Origin: an uncultured Burkholderiales bacterium
GTDB lineage: Bacteria; Pseudomonadota; Gammaproteobacteria; Burkholderiales; Burkholderiaceae_C
Length of the DNA: 6,114 nt
NCBI GenBank assembly: GCA_937897495.1
Contig: CALCBL010000416.1
Coordinates: 1-6,114, forward strand
Direction of reading: 5' to 3'
Shown here one piece after another: positions 1 to 6,114 of this stretch. Position numbers and translations under genes: made by a program. The stretch's first letter is position 1, and the number at the start of each line of letters is the position of its first letter. The notes beneath the pieces are model-generated. The model saw only the letters and a program-made list of their open reading frames with translations. It was not told the origin of the DNA and ran no database searches.

Positions 1-891
1 ATGAAGAGCTACCGCGATTTGCCGCTGCGTTATGGTGAGTTTGGTCAATGCCATCGGAACGAACCCACAGGCGGCTTGCACGGCATCATGCGCGTTCGCG
101 GCTTTACGCAAGACGACGGTCACATTTTTTGTACCGAAGACCAAATCTTGCCAGAGAGCGTCAACTTCACAACGCTTTTGCAAAAGGTCTACCAAGACTT
201 TGGCTTTACCGACATCATCTACAAAGTGGCCACGCGTCCTGCACAGCGCATTGGCTCCGATGAAATTTGGGACAAGGCAGAACACGCACTCATGGAAAGT
301 TTGAGAGCTTCCAACTGTGATTTTGAAATTGCCCCGGGTGATGGTGCTTTCTACGGCCCCAAAATTGAATACACCTTGAAAGACGCCATTGGCCGCCAGT
401 GGCAGTGCGGCACCATTCAGGTTGACTTCTCAATGGCTGAGCGCCTGGATGCTGAGTATGTGGGCGAGGATGGCAACCGCCATCGCCCCGTCATGCTGCA
501 CCGCGCCATCGTTGGCAGCATGGAGCGATTCATCGGAATTTTGATCGAACAGCACGCGGGTGCCTTGCCTGTTTGGTTGGCTCCAATTCAGGTGGTGGTG
601 TGCAACATTACCGATTCTCAGGCCGATTACTGTCGCGAAATTGCCCAAAAAATGCAAAAACTAGCGGGAAATCAAGGCCTTAGGGTCGATTTAGACCTCC
701 GAAACGAGAAAATCACGTATAAAATACGCGAGCATTCATTGCAGAAGCCGCCTTACATCCTTGTCGCTGGCGACAAAGAAAAGGCTGCAGGTACTGTCGC
801 GGTTCGCGCCCGGGGTAACAAAGACCTCGGTGTCATGTCTGTTGATGCGTTCATTGAACTCATCCAATCAGACATTGAATCTAAAGTTTGA
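1..891 (+). CDS. thrS: Threonyl-tRNA synthetase, C-terminal 296 residues (5' end outside the window)
   Basis: Class II synthetase that charges tRNA-Thr with threonine in the cytosol. The frame is open from base 1 and the first codon is an internal Met of the family stretch before KSYRDLPLR, so this is not the gene start; by alignment to remembered E. coli ThrRS it begins near residue 345 of about 640. Motif 2 is at window residues 17-44 (CHRNE, then [14 protein letters not shown]); Arg19 matches E. coli Arg363. Zinc ligands His41 and His167 match His385 and His511; the third ligand, the Cys of MNCPGH, lies just upstream of the window. Motif 3 is [11 protein letters not shown] with Arg176 (E. 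coli Arg520). Residues about 193-290 are the anticodon-binding domain ([33 protein letters not shown]). The N-terminal TGS and editing domains would be upstream. The TGA stop at 889-891 is 83 bases before infC. Nothing in the visible part looks damaged. Confidence 0.97.
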   Translation: MKSYRDLPLRYGEFGQCHRNEPTGGLHGIMRVRGFTQDDGHIFCTEDQILPESVNFTTLLQKVYQDFGFTDIIYKVATRPAQRIGSDEIWDKAEHALMESLRASNCDFEIAPGDGAFYGPKIEYTLKDAIGRQWQCGTIQVDFSMAERLDAEYVGEDGNRHRPVMLHRAIVGSMERFIGILIEQHAGALPVWLAPIQVVVCNITDSQADYCREIAQKMQKLAGNQGLRVDLDLRNEKITYKIREHSLQKPPYILVAGDKEKAAGTVAVRARGNKDLGVMSVDAFIELIQSDIESKV

Positions 892-974
892 AGGTATTTT
901 CCGATTGCTTTAGCTTGACGCTTGCCCGTCGGTTTGGGCTGCCTTGTGCAGTTATTTTTTAAAGGATTTGAACC
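892..974 (+). other. thrS-infC spacer with weak hairpins and the infC ribosome binding site
   Basis: This 83-base gap holds no gene. Two small hairpins compete for C939: GCCC 924-927 with GGGC 936-939 (8-base loop), and CTGC 939-942 with GCAG 948-951 (5-base loop), the latter followed by TTATTTTTT at 952-960. The second resembles a very weak terminator, but its stem is only 4 bp plus possible G-U pairs. A TTGACG hexamer at 915-920 looks like a -35 box, but no convincing -10 box follows at normal spacing. AAAGGA at 961-966 is the infC Shine-Dalgarno sequence, 8 bases before the ATC start. An in-frame TGA at 969-971 closes the infC frame just upstream of that start. Confidence 0.5.
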
Positions 975-977
975 ATC
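961..977 (+). promoter_or_regulatory. infC Shine-Dalgarno and non-canonical ATC start
   Basis: AAAGGA at 961-966 is followed after 8 bases by ATC at 975-977. No standard start codon exists in this frame between the closing TGA (969-971) and the TTG at 1062, which is inside the conserved N-domain. This combination decides the infC start. IF3 discriminates against AUU/AUC/AUA starts, so the site is a likely target of negative feedback by the gene's own product (known for E. coli AUU, inferred here). Confidence 0.85.
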
Positions 978-1571
978 GCTACCACTGAATTTCGTGACCG
1001 CCGCCAGCGCGAAGAGCGTAAGCATCGTCTGAACCGTGAAATCACTTTCCCTGAGGTCCGTTTGTCCGGACCCGAGAACGAAGCCCTTGGAATCGTTTCT
1101 TTGGCAGATGCCTTGCGCATGGCAGGAGAGTTGGATGTTGATTTGGTTGAAATTGCAGCCACCGCAACGCCCCCGGTTTGTAGGCTTATGGACTACGGCA
1201 AGTTCAAATACCAAGAACAAAAACGTGCTGCCGAAGCCAAAGCCAAGCAGACGGTCATTGAGATCAAGGAAATTAAATTCCGACCTGGTACCGATGACGG
1301 TGACTACAACATCAAGATGCGCAACATCCGCCGATTTTTGGCCGATGGTGACAAGTGCAAAGTGACCTTGCGTTTTCGCGGTCGCGAAATTACCCACCAA
1401 GAGTTGGGCATGGCACTGTTGCAGCGTATTCGCGATGACTTGGGTGATCTGATTGTGGTTGAGCAGTTTCCAAAGTTGGAAGGCCGCCAAATGATCATGA
1501 TGATTGCACCAGGTCGCAAAAAACCGGCTGGTAAAACAGCCAACGAAGCCGCTCCGGCAGCTTCAGAGTGA
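975..1571 (+). CDS. infC: Translation initiation factor IF-3, starting at ATC
   Basis: IF3 binds the 30S subunit, keeps 50S from joining early and proofreads the start codon and initiator tRNA. The product is 198 residues against 180 in E. coli. The frame is closed by TGA at 969-971. Between there and a TTG at 1062 (a conserved Leu inside the N-domain) it has no ATG, GTG or TTG, and the first in-frame ATG is at 1119. The conserved N-terminus ([18 protein letters not shown]) therefore requires a non-canonical start; ATC at 975-977, 8 bases after AAAGGA, fits. The N-domain is about residues 20-80 and ends with the family signature [14 protein letters not shown] (70-83). A charged Ala/Lys linker follows, then the C-domain ([12 protein letters not shown] from 100, RFRGREITH 133-141, [11 protein letters not shown] 169-179). 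An Ala/Lys-rich tail of about 19 residues (180-198) extends past the usual end. In E. coli infC starts with AUU and is autoregulated through it; the same is inferred here. Confidence 0.96.
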   Translation: MATTEFRDRRQREERKHRLNREITFPEVRLSGPENEALGIVSLADALRMAGELDVDLVEIAATATPPVCRLMDYGKFKYQEQKRAAEAKAKQTVIEIKEIKFRPGTDDGDYNIKMRNIRRFLADGDKCKVTLRFRGREITHQELGMALLQRIRDDLGDLIVVEQFPKLEGRQMIMMIAPGRKKPAGKTANEAAPAASE

Positions 1572-1728
1572 GTTTGAAGAGGTCCTTCGGGATCTCTGAA
1601 AAATGAGGTTTGCAAAAACCTCGCACAGCCAAACATGCAAGTGAATGGCTGATTAAAAGTGTCTCGGGGCCAACAAGGCTGCAAGGAGTTTGCAGACGCC
1701 TCACGAGCACAAATTAAGGAGCAGTCAA
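1572..1728 (+). promoter_or_regulatory. Structured mRNA leader upstream of rpmI-rplT, candidate L20-responsive operator
   Basis: This 157-base non-coding gap contains at least four successive hairpins. (1) 1578-1597: an 8-bp stem closed as C(UUCG)G, an exceptionally stable tetraloop. (2) 1605-1622: a perfect 7-bp stem GAGGTTT/AAACCTC with a GCAA (GNRA) tetraloop. (3) 1626-1651: CAGCCA/TGGCTG with a 14-base loop. (4) 1679-1695: CTGCAA/TTGCAG with loop GGAGT. Hairpin 4 sits inside a possible irregular outer stem: 1659-1661 with 1708-1710, 1663-1666 with 1704-1707, and 1667-1669 with 1700-1702. None is followed by a T tract, so they are not intrinsic terminators. The rpmI Shine-Dalgarno AAGGAG (1716-1721) lies just past the structure. 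In E. coli, L20 represses rpmI-rplT translation by binding RNA structure in this same genetic position. That this leader does the same is inference; I cannot match it to a known L20 motif. Confidence 0.6.
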
Positions 1729-1932
1729 ATGCCCAAAATGAAGACCAAAAGCAGCGCTAAAAAGCGCTTCCGAGTTCGTCCTGGTGGTACCGTTAAACGC
1801 GGTCAAGCCTTCAAGCGTCACATCTTGACGAAGAAGACAACCAAGAACAAACGTCACCTCCGTGGTTCAGTAGGCGTGCATGAGACCAATATGGGTCACA
1901 TGGCACAAATGCTGCCTTCGGCTGGCTTGTAA
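1729..1932 (+). CDS. rpmI: 50S ribosomal protein L35
   Basis: Small, very basic protein of the large ribosomal subunit, 67 residues (family about 64-67). It begins [16 protein letters not shown] and carries the conserved core [17 protein letters not shown] (residues 30-46); the C-terminus is MLPSAGL. The ATG at 1729 is chosen because AAGGAG lies 7 bases upstream (1716-1721) and the family starts with MPKMKTK. The frame is open further upstream to a TTG at 1690, but those 13 extra residues are not family sequence and cover the leader RNA. The gene lies 24 bases before rplT, a standard cotranscribed pair whose translation is coupled in E. coli. Nothing unusual in the protein. Confidence 0.97.
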   Translation: MPKMKTKSSAKKRFRVRPGGTVKRGQAFKRHILTKKTTKNKRHLRGSVGVHETNMGHMAQMLPSAGL

Positions 1933-1956
1933 TTCACTGACGAACAAGGAGAAAAT

Positions 1957-2319
1957 ATGCCTCGCGTAAAACGTGGTGTTACGGCAAGAGCCCGTCACAA
2001 AAAAGTATTGGCCCTGGCCAAAGGTTTCCGCGGCCGCCGCGGTAATGTCTTCCGCATCGCTAAACAAGCGGTGATGAAGGCCGGTCAGTACGCCTACCGC
2101 GACCGTCGTACCAAGAAACGTGTGTTCCGCCAGTTGTGGATCGCTCGTATCAATGCTGCGGCTCGTGAATGCGGCATGACCTACAGTCAATTTGCCAATG
2201 GCCTGAAAAAGGCTGCCATCGAAATCGACCGCAAAGTGTTGGCGGACATCGCCGTGCACGACAAGGCCGCTTTTGCGGGTATCGTGAACCAAGTCAAGGC
2301 CAAGTTGGCCGCAGCTTAA
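1957..2319 (+). CDS. rplT: 50S ribosomal protein L20
   Basis: Early 23S rRNA-binding assembly protein of the large subunit, 120 residues (E. coli 118). The basic N-terminal extension [30 protein letters not shown] (residues 1-30) threads into rRNA. The globular half has the family core [29 protein letters not shown] (42-70) and [21 protein letters not shown] (82-102). AAGGAG at 1946-1951 is 5 bases before the ATG. In E. coli this protein is also the translational repressor of rpmI-rplT through its C-terminal domain; the folded leader at 1572-1728 is the natural candidate target. The gene ends at TAA 2317-2319 and is followed by an intrinsic terminator. Intact and ordinary for the family. Confidence 0.98.
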   Translation: MPRVKRGVTARARHKKVLALAKGFRGRRGNVFRIAKQAVMKAGQYAYRDRRTKKRVFRQLWIARINAAARECGMTYSQFANGLKKAAIEIDRKVLADIAVHDKAAFAGIVNQVKAKLAAA

Positions 2320-2422
2320 GCACTCACGCAGTCGATATCACAGTCGATCAAGGGGGTTGAGGCTTGCGAAGGCTTCAATCCTTTTTTTATGTTGAATTTA
2401 AGTTCCTTTTAAAGTTCCCACC
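2320..2422 (+). other. rplT-pheS spacer: short repeats, terminator, no Phe-rich leader peptide
   Basis: Besides the terminator, this 103-base spacer holds a direct repeat CAGTCGAT (2329-2336 and 2341-2348) and an imperfect tandem AAGTTCC repeat (2400-2406 and 2412-2418). In E. coli the equivalent place holds pheM, a short leader peptide with five Phe codons that controls pheST by attenuation. Here no ATG precedes the terminator, and the only small frame, ATG 2389 to TAA 2412, has seven codons with a single Phe and starts in the T tract, so no such leader is supported. A weak promoter is possible (TTGCGA 2364-2369, TATGTT 2388-2393, 18-base spacing) but is not convincing. Confidence 0.5.
2354..2388 (+). 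terminator. Intrinsic terminator between rplT and pheS
   Basis: GGGTTGAGGC (2354-2363) pairs with GCTTCAATCC (2372-2381) as a 10-bp stem including two G-U wobbles, with an 8-base loop in which TT/AA may add two pairs. It is followed immediately by seven T residues (2382-2388). It lies 35 bases after the rplT stop and is the only textbook rho-independent terminator in the window. It should end, or limit, transcription of the infC-rpmI-rplT block before pheS. Confidence 0.85.
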
Positions 2423-3463
2423 ATGACCGAGTTGGACAGTTTGGTTGAAGCGGCCAGTGCCAGTTTTGCACAGGCCCAAACCCCCGCCGATCTTGAAAAT
2501 GCCAAGGCTCTGTATTTGGGCAAGTCAGGCCGCATCACCGAAATGATGAAGGGCATGGCCGCCTTAAGCGTTGAAGAAAAGAAAAGCTTCGGTGCAGCCG
2601 TCAACATGGCCAAGCAGGGCATTGAAGCTGCGCTGAATGCGCGCCGCCAAGCTTTGGCCGATGCCGAGTTGTCCGTTCAACTGAAAGCAGAAGCTTTCGA
2701 CGTGTCATTGCCAGGGCGCCCCCTTACACAAGGCGGCCTGCACCCAGTTTCTCTCACTTTAGAACGCATTGAGCAAATTTTTGGCTCTATGGGTTTTGAA
2801 GTGGCGCAAGGCCCTGAAATTGAAACCGACTGGTTCAACTTCACGGCCCTCAACACCCCAGAAGATCACCCTGCGCGCTCCATGCACGACACCTTCTATG
2901 TAGAAGGCGGTCATTTGTTGCGCACCCACACCAGTCCCATGCAAATTCGCCATGCAGTGCAGCACGTGAAGCGCTACAAAGCACAACTGGAAGCAGGGCA
3001 GGGCATGCCTGAGATTCGCGTCATTGCGCCTGGTCGCACGTACCGTGTTGACAGCGATGCCACTCACTCGCCCATGTTTCACCAATGCGAAGGTTTGTGG
3101 ATTGGCGAGAACGTCAGTTTCAAAGATTTGAAAGTGGTGTTCACCGATTTTTGCCGCACGTTTTTTGAAAGCGACGACTTGGTTCTGCGCTTTCGCCCCA
3201 GCTTCTTTCCGTTCACAGAACCCAGCGCAGAAATTGACATTCAATTTCAAACCGGTCCCTTGGCCGGTCGATGGTTAGAAGTGGCCGGCTCGGGTCAAGT
3301 GCACCCCAATGTGGTTCGCAACATGGGCCTCGACCCAGAAAAATTCATTGGCTTTGCCTTTGGCATGGGCCCCGACCGTCTCACCATGCTCCGATATGGC
3401 GTCAATGATTTGCGCTTGTTCTTCGATGGCGACGTTCGCTTCTTGAGTCAATTTCAATCCTAA
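2423..3463 (+). CDS. pheS: Phenylalanyl-tRNA synthetase alpha subunit
   Basis: Catalytic subunit of the (alpha-beta)2 class II enzyme that charges tRNA-Phe. The product is 346 residues (E. coli 327). Residues 1-90 form the N-terminal coiled-coil tRNA-binding region ([22 protein letters not shown]). The catalytic core follows: [17 protein letters not shown] from 104 (motif 1 region), [23 protein letters not shown] 202-224 (motif 2), [10 protein letters not shown] 261-270 and [14 protein letters not shown] 310-323 (motif 3). Ala312 matches E. coli Ala294 in the Phe pocket. Glu266 of FTEP matches the family Glu annotated as sharing a Mg2+ site with the beta subunit. The ATG at 2423 gives the usual family N-terminus, yet no Shine-Dalgarno sequence is visible in the preceding 20 bases. 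pheT begins 6 bases after the TAA, so the two are surely cotranscribed and probably translationally coupled. No sign of damage. Confidence 0.97.
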   Translation: MTELDSLVEAASASFAQAQTPADLENAKALYLGKSGRITEMMKGMAALSVEEKKSFGAAVNMAKQGIEAALNARRQALADAELSVQLKAEAFDVSLPGRPLTQGGLHPVSLTLERIEQIFGSMGFEVAQGPEIETDWFNFTALNTPEDHPARSMHDTFYVEGGHLLRTHTSPMQIRHAVQHVKRYKAQLEAGQGMPEIRVIAPGRTYRVDSDATHSPMFHQCEGLWIGENVSFKDLKVVFTDFCRTFFESDDLVLRFRPSFFPFTEPSAEIDIQFQTGPLAGRWLEVAGSGQVHPNVVRNMGLDPEKFIGFAFGMGPDRLTMLRYGVNDLRLFFDGDVRFLSQFQS

Positions 3464-3469
3464 AAGACC

Positions 3470-5884
3470 ATGCAATTTCCTGAATCTTGGCTGCGTGAGT
3501 TTTGTAACCCACCCCTCACTACCGAACAACTCGCCGAAACCCTCACCATGGCGGGCTTGGAGGTTGAAGAACTTCAGCCTGTAGCACCACCGTTTTCCAG
3601 CGTGGTCGTGGGTGAAATTAAAAGTGCAGAGCAGCATCCCAATGCAGACCGCTTGCGCGTTTGCCAAGTGGATGTCGGCCAACCCACCTTGCTCAACATT
3701 GTTTGCGGCGCACCCAATGCGCGTGTGGGCATCCGCATCCCTTGCGCCATGGTGGGCGCAGAGTTGCCCCCCGGTGAAGATGGTCAACCCTTCCAGATCA
3801 AGGTGGGCAAACTGCGCGGTGTCGAAAGCCAGGGCATGTTGTGCTCAGCCAAAGAACTCAAAATTGCAGACGATCATGGTGGCTTGCTAGAGTTGCCTGC
3901 CGATGCCCCCCTGGGCGAAAGCATTCGCACTTATTTGAAGCTCGACGATACGCTTTTCACACTCAAACTCACGCCTAACTTGGCACATTGCTTGAGTGTC
4001 TACGGCATTGCCCGAGAAGTTTCTGCCCTAACGGGTACGCCCTTGAAAGCACCTGAATTCAAATCACTCGCGGCACAAGTTCAAGACACATTGCCGGTGG
4101 CTGTGCATGCCACTGACTTGTGTGGCCGATTCAGCGGCAGGGTGGTGAAGGGTGTCAATCCCAAAGCCCAAACGCCCGCATGGATGGTGGACCGTTTGGC
4201 GCGATGTGGTCAACGCAGTGTGAGCCCCTTGGTGGACATTTCAAACTACGTGATGTTTGAGCTTGGGCGGCCTTCCCACATTTTTGACCTCAACAAAATT
4301 CATGGCGGTTTGCAAGTTCGCTGGGGCCGCGCCAATGAGTCACTGAAGTTGCTCAATGGCAGCACCGTGACGGTAGACGACAAAGTGGGTGTGATTGCAG
4401 ACGACGCTCAAGTAGAGTCCTTGGCAGGCATCATGGGTGGCGATGCCACTGCGGTGTCTGATGACACGCAAAACATTTACATCGAAGCCGCCTACTGGTG
4501 GCCCAAAGCCATTGCCGGCCGGTCACGCCGTTACAACTTTTCAACCGACGCGGGCCATCGCTTTGAGCGCGGTGTAGACCCTGAAAGCACGGTTGAACAC
4601 ATTGAGCGCATCACCCAATTGGTGATTGATATTTGCGGTACACCTTCAACGCAAATTGGCCCTGTCGATGATCAAAAGTTGAACATGCCAGTTCGCAAGC
4701 CCGTCACATTGCGCGTGGCGCGTGCCAACAAAGTCATCGGCATGACCTTGAGCCAGAAGCAATGTGCCGATGCACTGCGTGGCTTGGGTTTTGAAGTTTC
4801 AGAAACAGAAGGCTTGATCACGGTCAACCCGCCCAGCTGGCGCTTCGATTTGGAAATTGAATAAGACCTCATTGAAGAGGTTGCACGCATGGTGGGCTAC
4901 ACCCAGCTTCCCACCACGCCACCCTTGGCCCCCATCACGGCCAAAATTCGCAAAGAAAGTGTGCGCGGCCCGTTTGCAGTGCGTCGCAGTTTGGCAGCGC
5001 TTGGTTACCAAGAGACCATCAACTTCAGTTTTGTGGAAGAACGCTGGGAGCATGAACTGGCGGGCAACCCCAACCCGCTCAAATTGCTCAACCCCATTGC
5101 CAGCCAAATGAGTGTGATGCGCACCAGCCTGCTGGGCTCCTTATTGCAAGTGGTGAAGTTCAACCTAGATCGCAAAGCCGATCGCGTGCGTGTCTTTGAA
5201 TTGGGACGGGTGTTTTTGCGCGATGCCTCGGTGAAGGATTCAGACACCACCGTTGAAGGTTTGAGTCAGCCCATGCGTGTGTCGGGCGTCGCTTATGGGC
5301 CGGTGTCTTCCACTTCCTGGGGCGGTAAGGTTCGAAACGTTGATTTCTTTGACGTCAAAGGTGAAATAGAGGCTTTGTTGGCACCCGCCAAGCCGGTGTT
5401 TGCGTCGGCTGAACATCCTGCCATGCACCCCGGGCGATGTGCGCAAGTTTCTTTGCATGGCAATGTGGTTGGCCATGTGGGGGAGTTGCATCCTCGTTGG
5501 CGTCAGTCATGGGACCTGCAGCAGGCGCCTATTTTGTTTGAACTCGATTTGGAGGCCGTCCTCAAGAGACACGTGCCAGTGGCGCAAGGCGTCGCAAAAT
5601 TCCAAGCCGTAGAGCGAGACATTGCAGTCGTGGTGGCCGAAAAAGTAACGCACGCTGAATTGATGGCAGCCGTTCATGAAGCCCCTACAGCAGGCCTGCT
5701 TCGAAGTGCTGTTTTGTTTGATGTGTTCCGTCCACAGGCCTCGCTCGGTGTTGAAAAAAGTTTGGCTGTGCGACTTGTTTTGAACAGCGACGAAGCCTCA
5801 TTGACAGATGTGCAAATTGAATCCACAGTCAAGTCTGTGCTAGATCATTTGGCATTGAAGATAGCCGCCCGTTTGCGCACCTGA
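3470..5884 (+). pseudogene. pheT: Phenylalanyl-tRNA synthetase beta subunit, interrupted by one in-frame TAA
   Basis: Beta subunit of PheRS, needed for tRNA-Phe binding and editing of mis-charged tyrosine. Including the interruption it spans 804 codons, a normal full length (E. coli 795), but codon 465 (4862-4864) is TAA in the same frame. Domains by residue: B1 1-40; tRNA-binding EMAP-like domain about 42-155 ([40 protein letters not shown]); B3/B4 editing domain about 215-390 ([33 protein letters not shown]); B5 about 405-480, broken at its end ([11 protein letters not shown], stop, DLIEEVARMVGY); catalytic-like core about 485-690 (RVRVFELGRVF, DFFDVKGEIEALL, HPGRCA); FDX-ACB anticodon-binding domain from about 711 (VERDIAVVVAEKV) to 804. 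Both halves keep family sequence with no other lesion and no frame change. The gene is essential in bacteria, so a sequence error or a recent mutation is likelier than old decay. The pheS TAA is 6 bases upstream; ihfA starts 19 bases downstream. Confidence 0.92.
4862..4864 (+). other. In-frame nonsense codon (TAA) inside pheT
   Basis: The family consensus here is FDLEIEEDLIEEVAR. The sequence reads GAA ATT GAA TAA GAC CTC ATT GAA GAG, so the second Glu of the EED triplet is replaced by TAA. One G-to-T change at 4862 (GAA to TAA) accounts for it. The flanking frame is identical, so no insertion or deletion is involved. The codon is neither UGA nor UAG, so selenocysteine and pyrrolysine are excluded. 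Confidence 0.95.
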
Positions 5885-5903
5885 TGCTTGCCTGAAAGTT
5901 GAT

Positions 5904-6114
5904 ATGAATTTTTCTGTTGAAAGCCTCGAAACACCAGCACTTACCAAGGCGCACTTGGCTGATTTGTTGTTCGAACAAATTGGTCTGAACAAGCGCGAAT
6001 CTAAGGACATGGTTGATTCTTTCTTTGACTTGATTGCGACGCAACTGGTACAAGGAGCGGATGTCAAAATCTCCGGCTTTGGCAATTTCCAAATTCGTGA
6101 GAAAGCGCCGCGGC
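5904..6114 (+). CDS. ihfA: Integration host factor alpha subunit, N-terminal 70 residues (3' end outside the window)
   Basis: IHF alpha pairs with IHF beta to bind and sharply bend specific DNA sites, acting in recombination, replication and promoter architecture. The visible part shows the HU/IHF fold: PALTKAHLADLLFEQIGLNKRESKDMVDSFFDLI (residues 11-44), then VKISGFGNFQIREKAPR (54-70), which opens the DNA-binding signature. The beta-arm with the intercalating proline and the PGRNP motif lie beyond the window. The alpha type (GLNKRESKDMV, GFGNFQIREK) and its position right after pheT support ihfA rather than hup or ihfB. The ATG at 5904 gives about 10 residues more than E. coli (MALTK), as I recall for betaproteobacterial homologues; the site upstream is weak (GAAAG 5894-5898). 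In E. coli ihfA has its own promoter inside pheT and is repressed by IHF; no such promoter is evident to me here. Confidence 0.95.
   Translation, partial: MNFSVESLETPALTKAHLADLLFEQIGLNKRESKDMVDSFFDLIATQLVQGADVKISGFGNFQIREKAPR

Noticed and set aside
915..945. Sigma-70 promoter for infC with TTGACG as the -35 box
   Set aside because: At 16-19 base spacing there is no AT-rich -10 hexamer (the bases are GC-rich), so a promoter cannot be supported.
753..1490. Long open frame of 245 codons on the - strand across the thrS end and infC
   Set aside because: It lies antisense to two clearly conserved genes and their spacer, shows no recognisable family and has no ribosome binding site that I can see; it is a by-product of codon bias in the real genes.
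1578..1622. Hairpins 1578-1597 and 1605-1622 as intrinsic terminators of infC
   Set aside because: Neither stem is followed by a run of T; they are followed by GAAAAATG and GCACAGCC.
1690..1728. Upstream extension of rpmI to a TTG at 1690
   Set aside because: The 13 extra residues are not L35 sequence, the start would be 1 base after the AAGGAG at 1683-1688, and a well-spaced AAGGAG precedes the ATG at 1729.
2389..2412. Seven-codon frame after the terminator as a pheM-like leader peptide
   Set aside because: It has one Phe codon, starts within the terminator T tract, has no ribosome binding site, and lies downstream rather than upstream of the hairpin it would have to control.
3275..3787. 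Minus-strand open frames across the pheS-pheT junction (also 2759-3250 in pheS)
   Set aside because: They mirror highly conserved coding sequence on the + strand and resemble no protein I recognise.
4859..4891. Programmed frameshift or recoding to explain the pheT stop
   Set aside because: Both halves are in the same frame, so no frameshift is involved; TAA is not used for selenocysteine or pyrrolysine; no slippery run is present at the site.
4889..5884. Treating the pheT 3' part as an independent gene
   Set aside because: It begins in the middle of the conserved EEVARMVGY segment and continues PheT domains to the normal end; it is the rest of one gene, not a separate protein.

Overview
This window is a core translation locus in the order thrS - infC - rpmI - rplT - pheS - pheT - ihfA. 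All genes are on the + strand, and both ends are cut (3' part of thrS, 5' part of ihfA). The gene order matches the well-known proteobacterial arrangement. Protein details (the ThrRS wording around motif 2, the IF3 N-terminus, the N-terminal extension of IHF-alpha before PALTK, the PheT stretch [12 protein letters not shown]) point to a betaproteobacterium, most likely Burkholderiales and probably Comamonadaceae. Base composition is moderate rather than very GC-rich. The taxonomic call is inference from remembered family sequences, not from a search.

Layout: 1-891 catalytic and anticodon-binding parts of threonyl-tRNA synthetase; 892-974 short spacer; 975-1571 initiation factor IF3, which must start at a non-canonical ATC codon; 1572-1728 a 157-base, strongly folded leader; 1729-1932 ribosomal protein L35; 1957-2319 ribosomal protein L20; 2320-2422 a spacer with a good intrinsic terminator; 2423-3463 PheRS alpha; 3470-5884 PheRS beta, interrupted by one in-frame TAA at 4862-4864; 5904-6114 (cut) IHF alpha.

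The genes fall into three functional blocks: two aminoacyl-tRNA synthetases (Thr, Phe), a translation initiation and ribosome assembly block (IF3, L35, L20), and a DNA-bending nucleoid protein (IHF alpha). Likely control points visible in the sequence are the AUC start of infC (the type of start that IF3 itself discriminates against), the structured leader before rpmI (where L20 acts as translational repressor in E. coli), and the terminator between rplT and pheS.

The most notable anomaly is the nonsense codon in pheT, an essential gene whose reading frame is otherwise intact on both sides. A single G-to-T change from a conserved GAA would explain it. It could be a sequence error, a real mutation, or something tolerated by suppression; the sequence alone cannot decide. 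I see no mobile element, CRISPR array, tRNA or rRNA gene, and no evidence of a new multi-gene system. The less-described material is the RNA structure between infC and rpmI.
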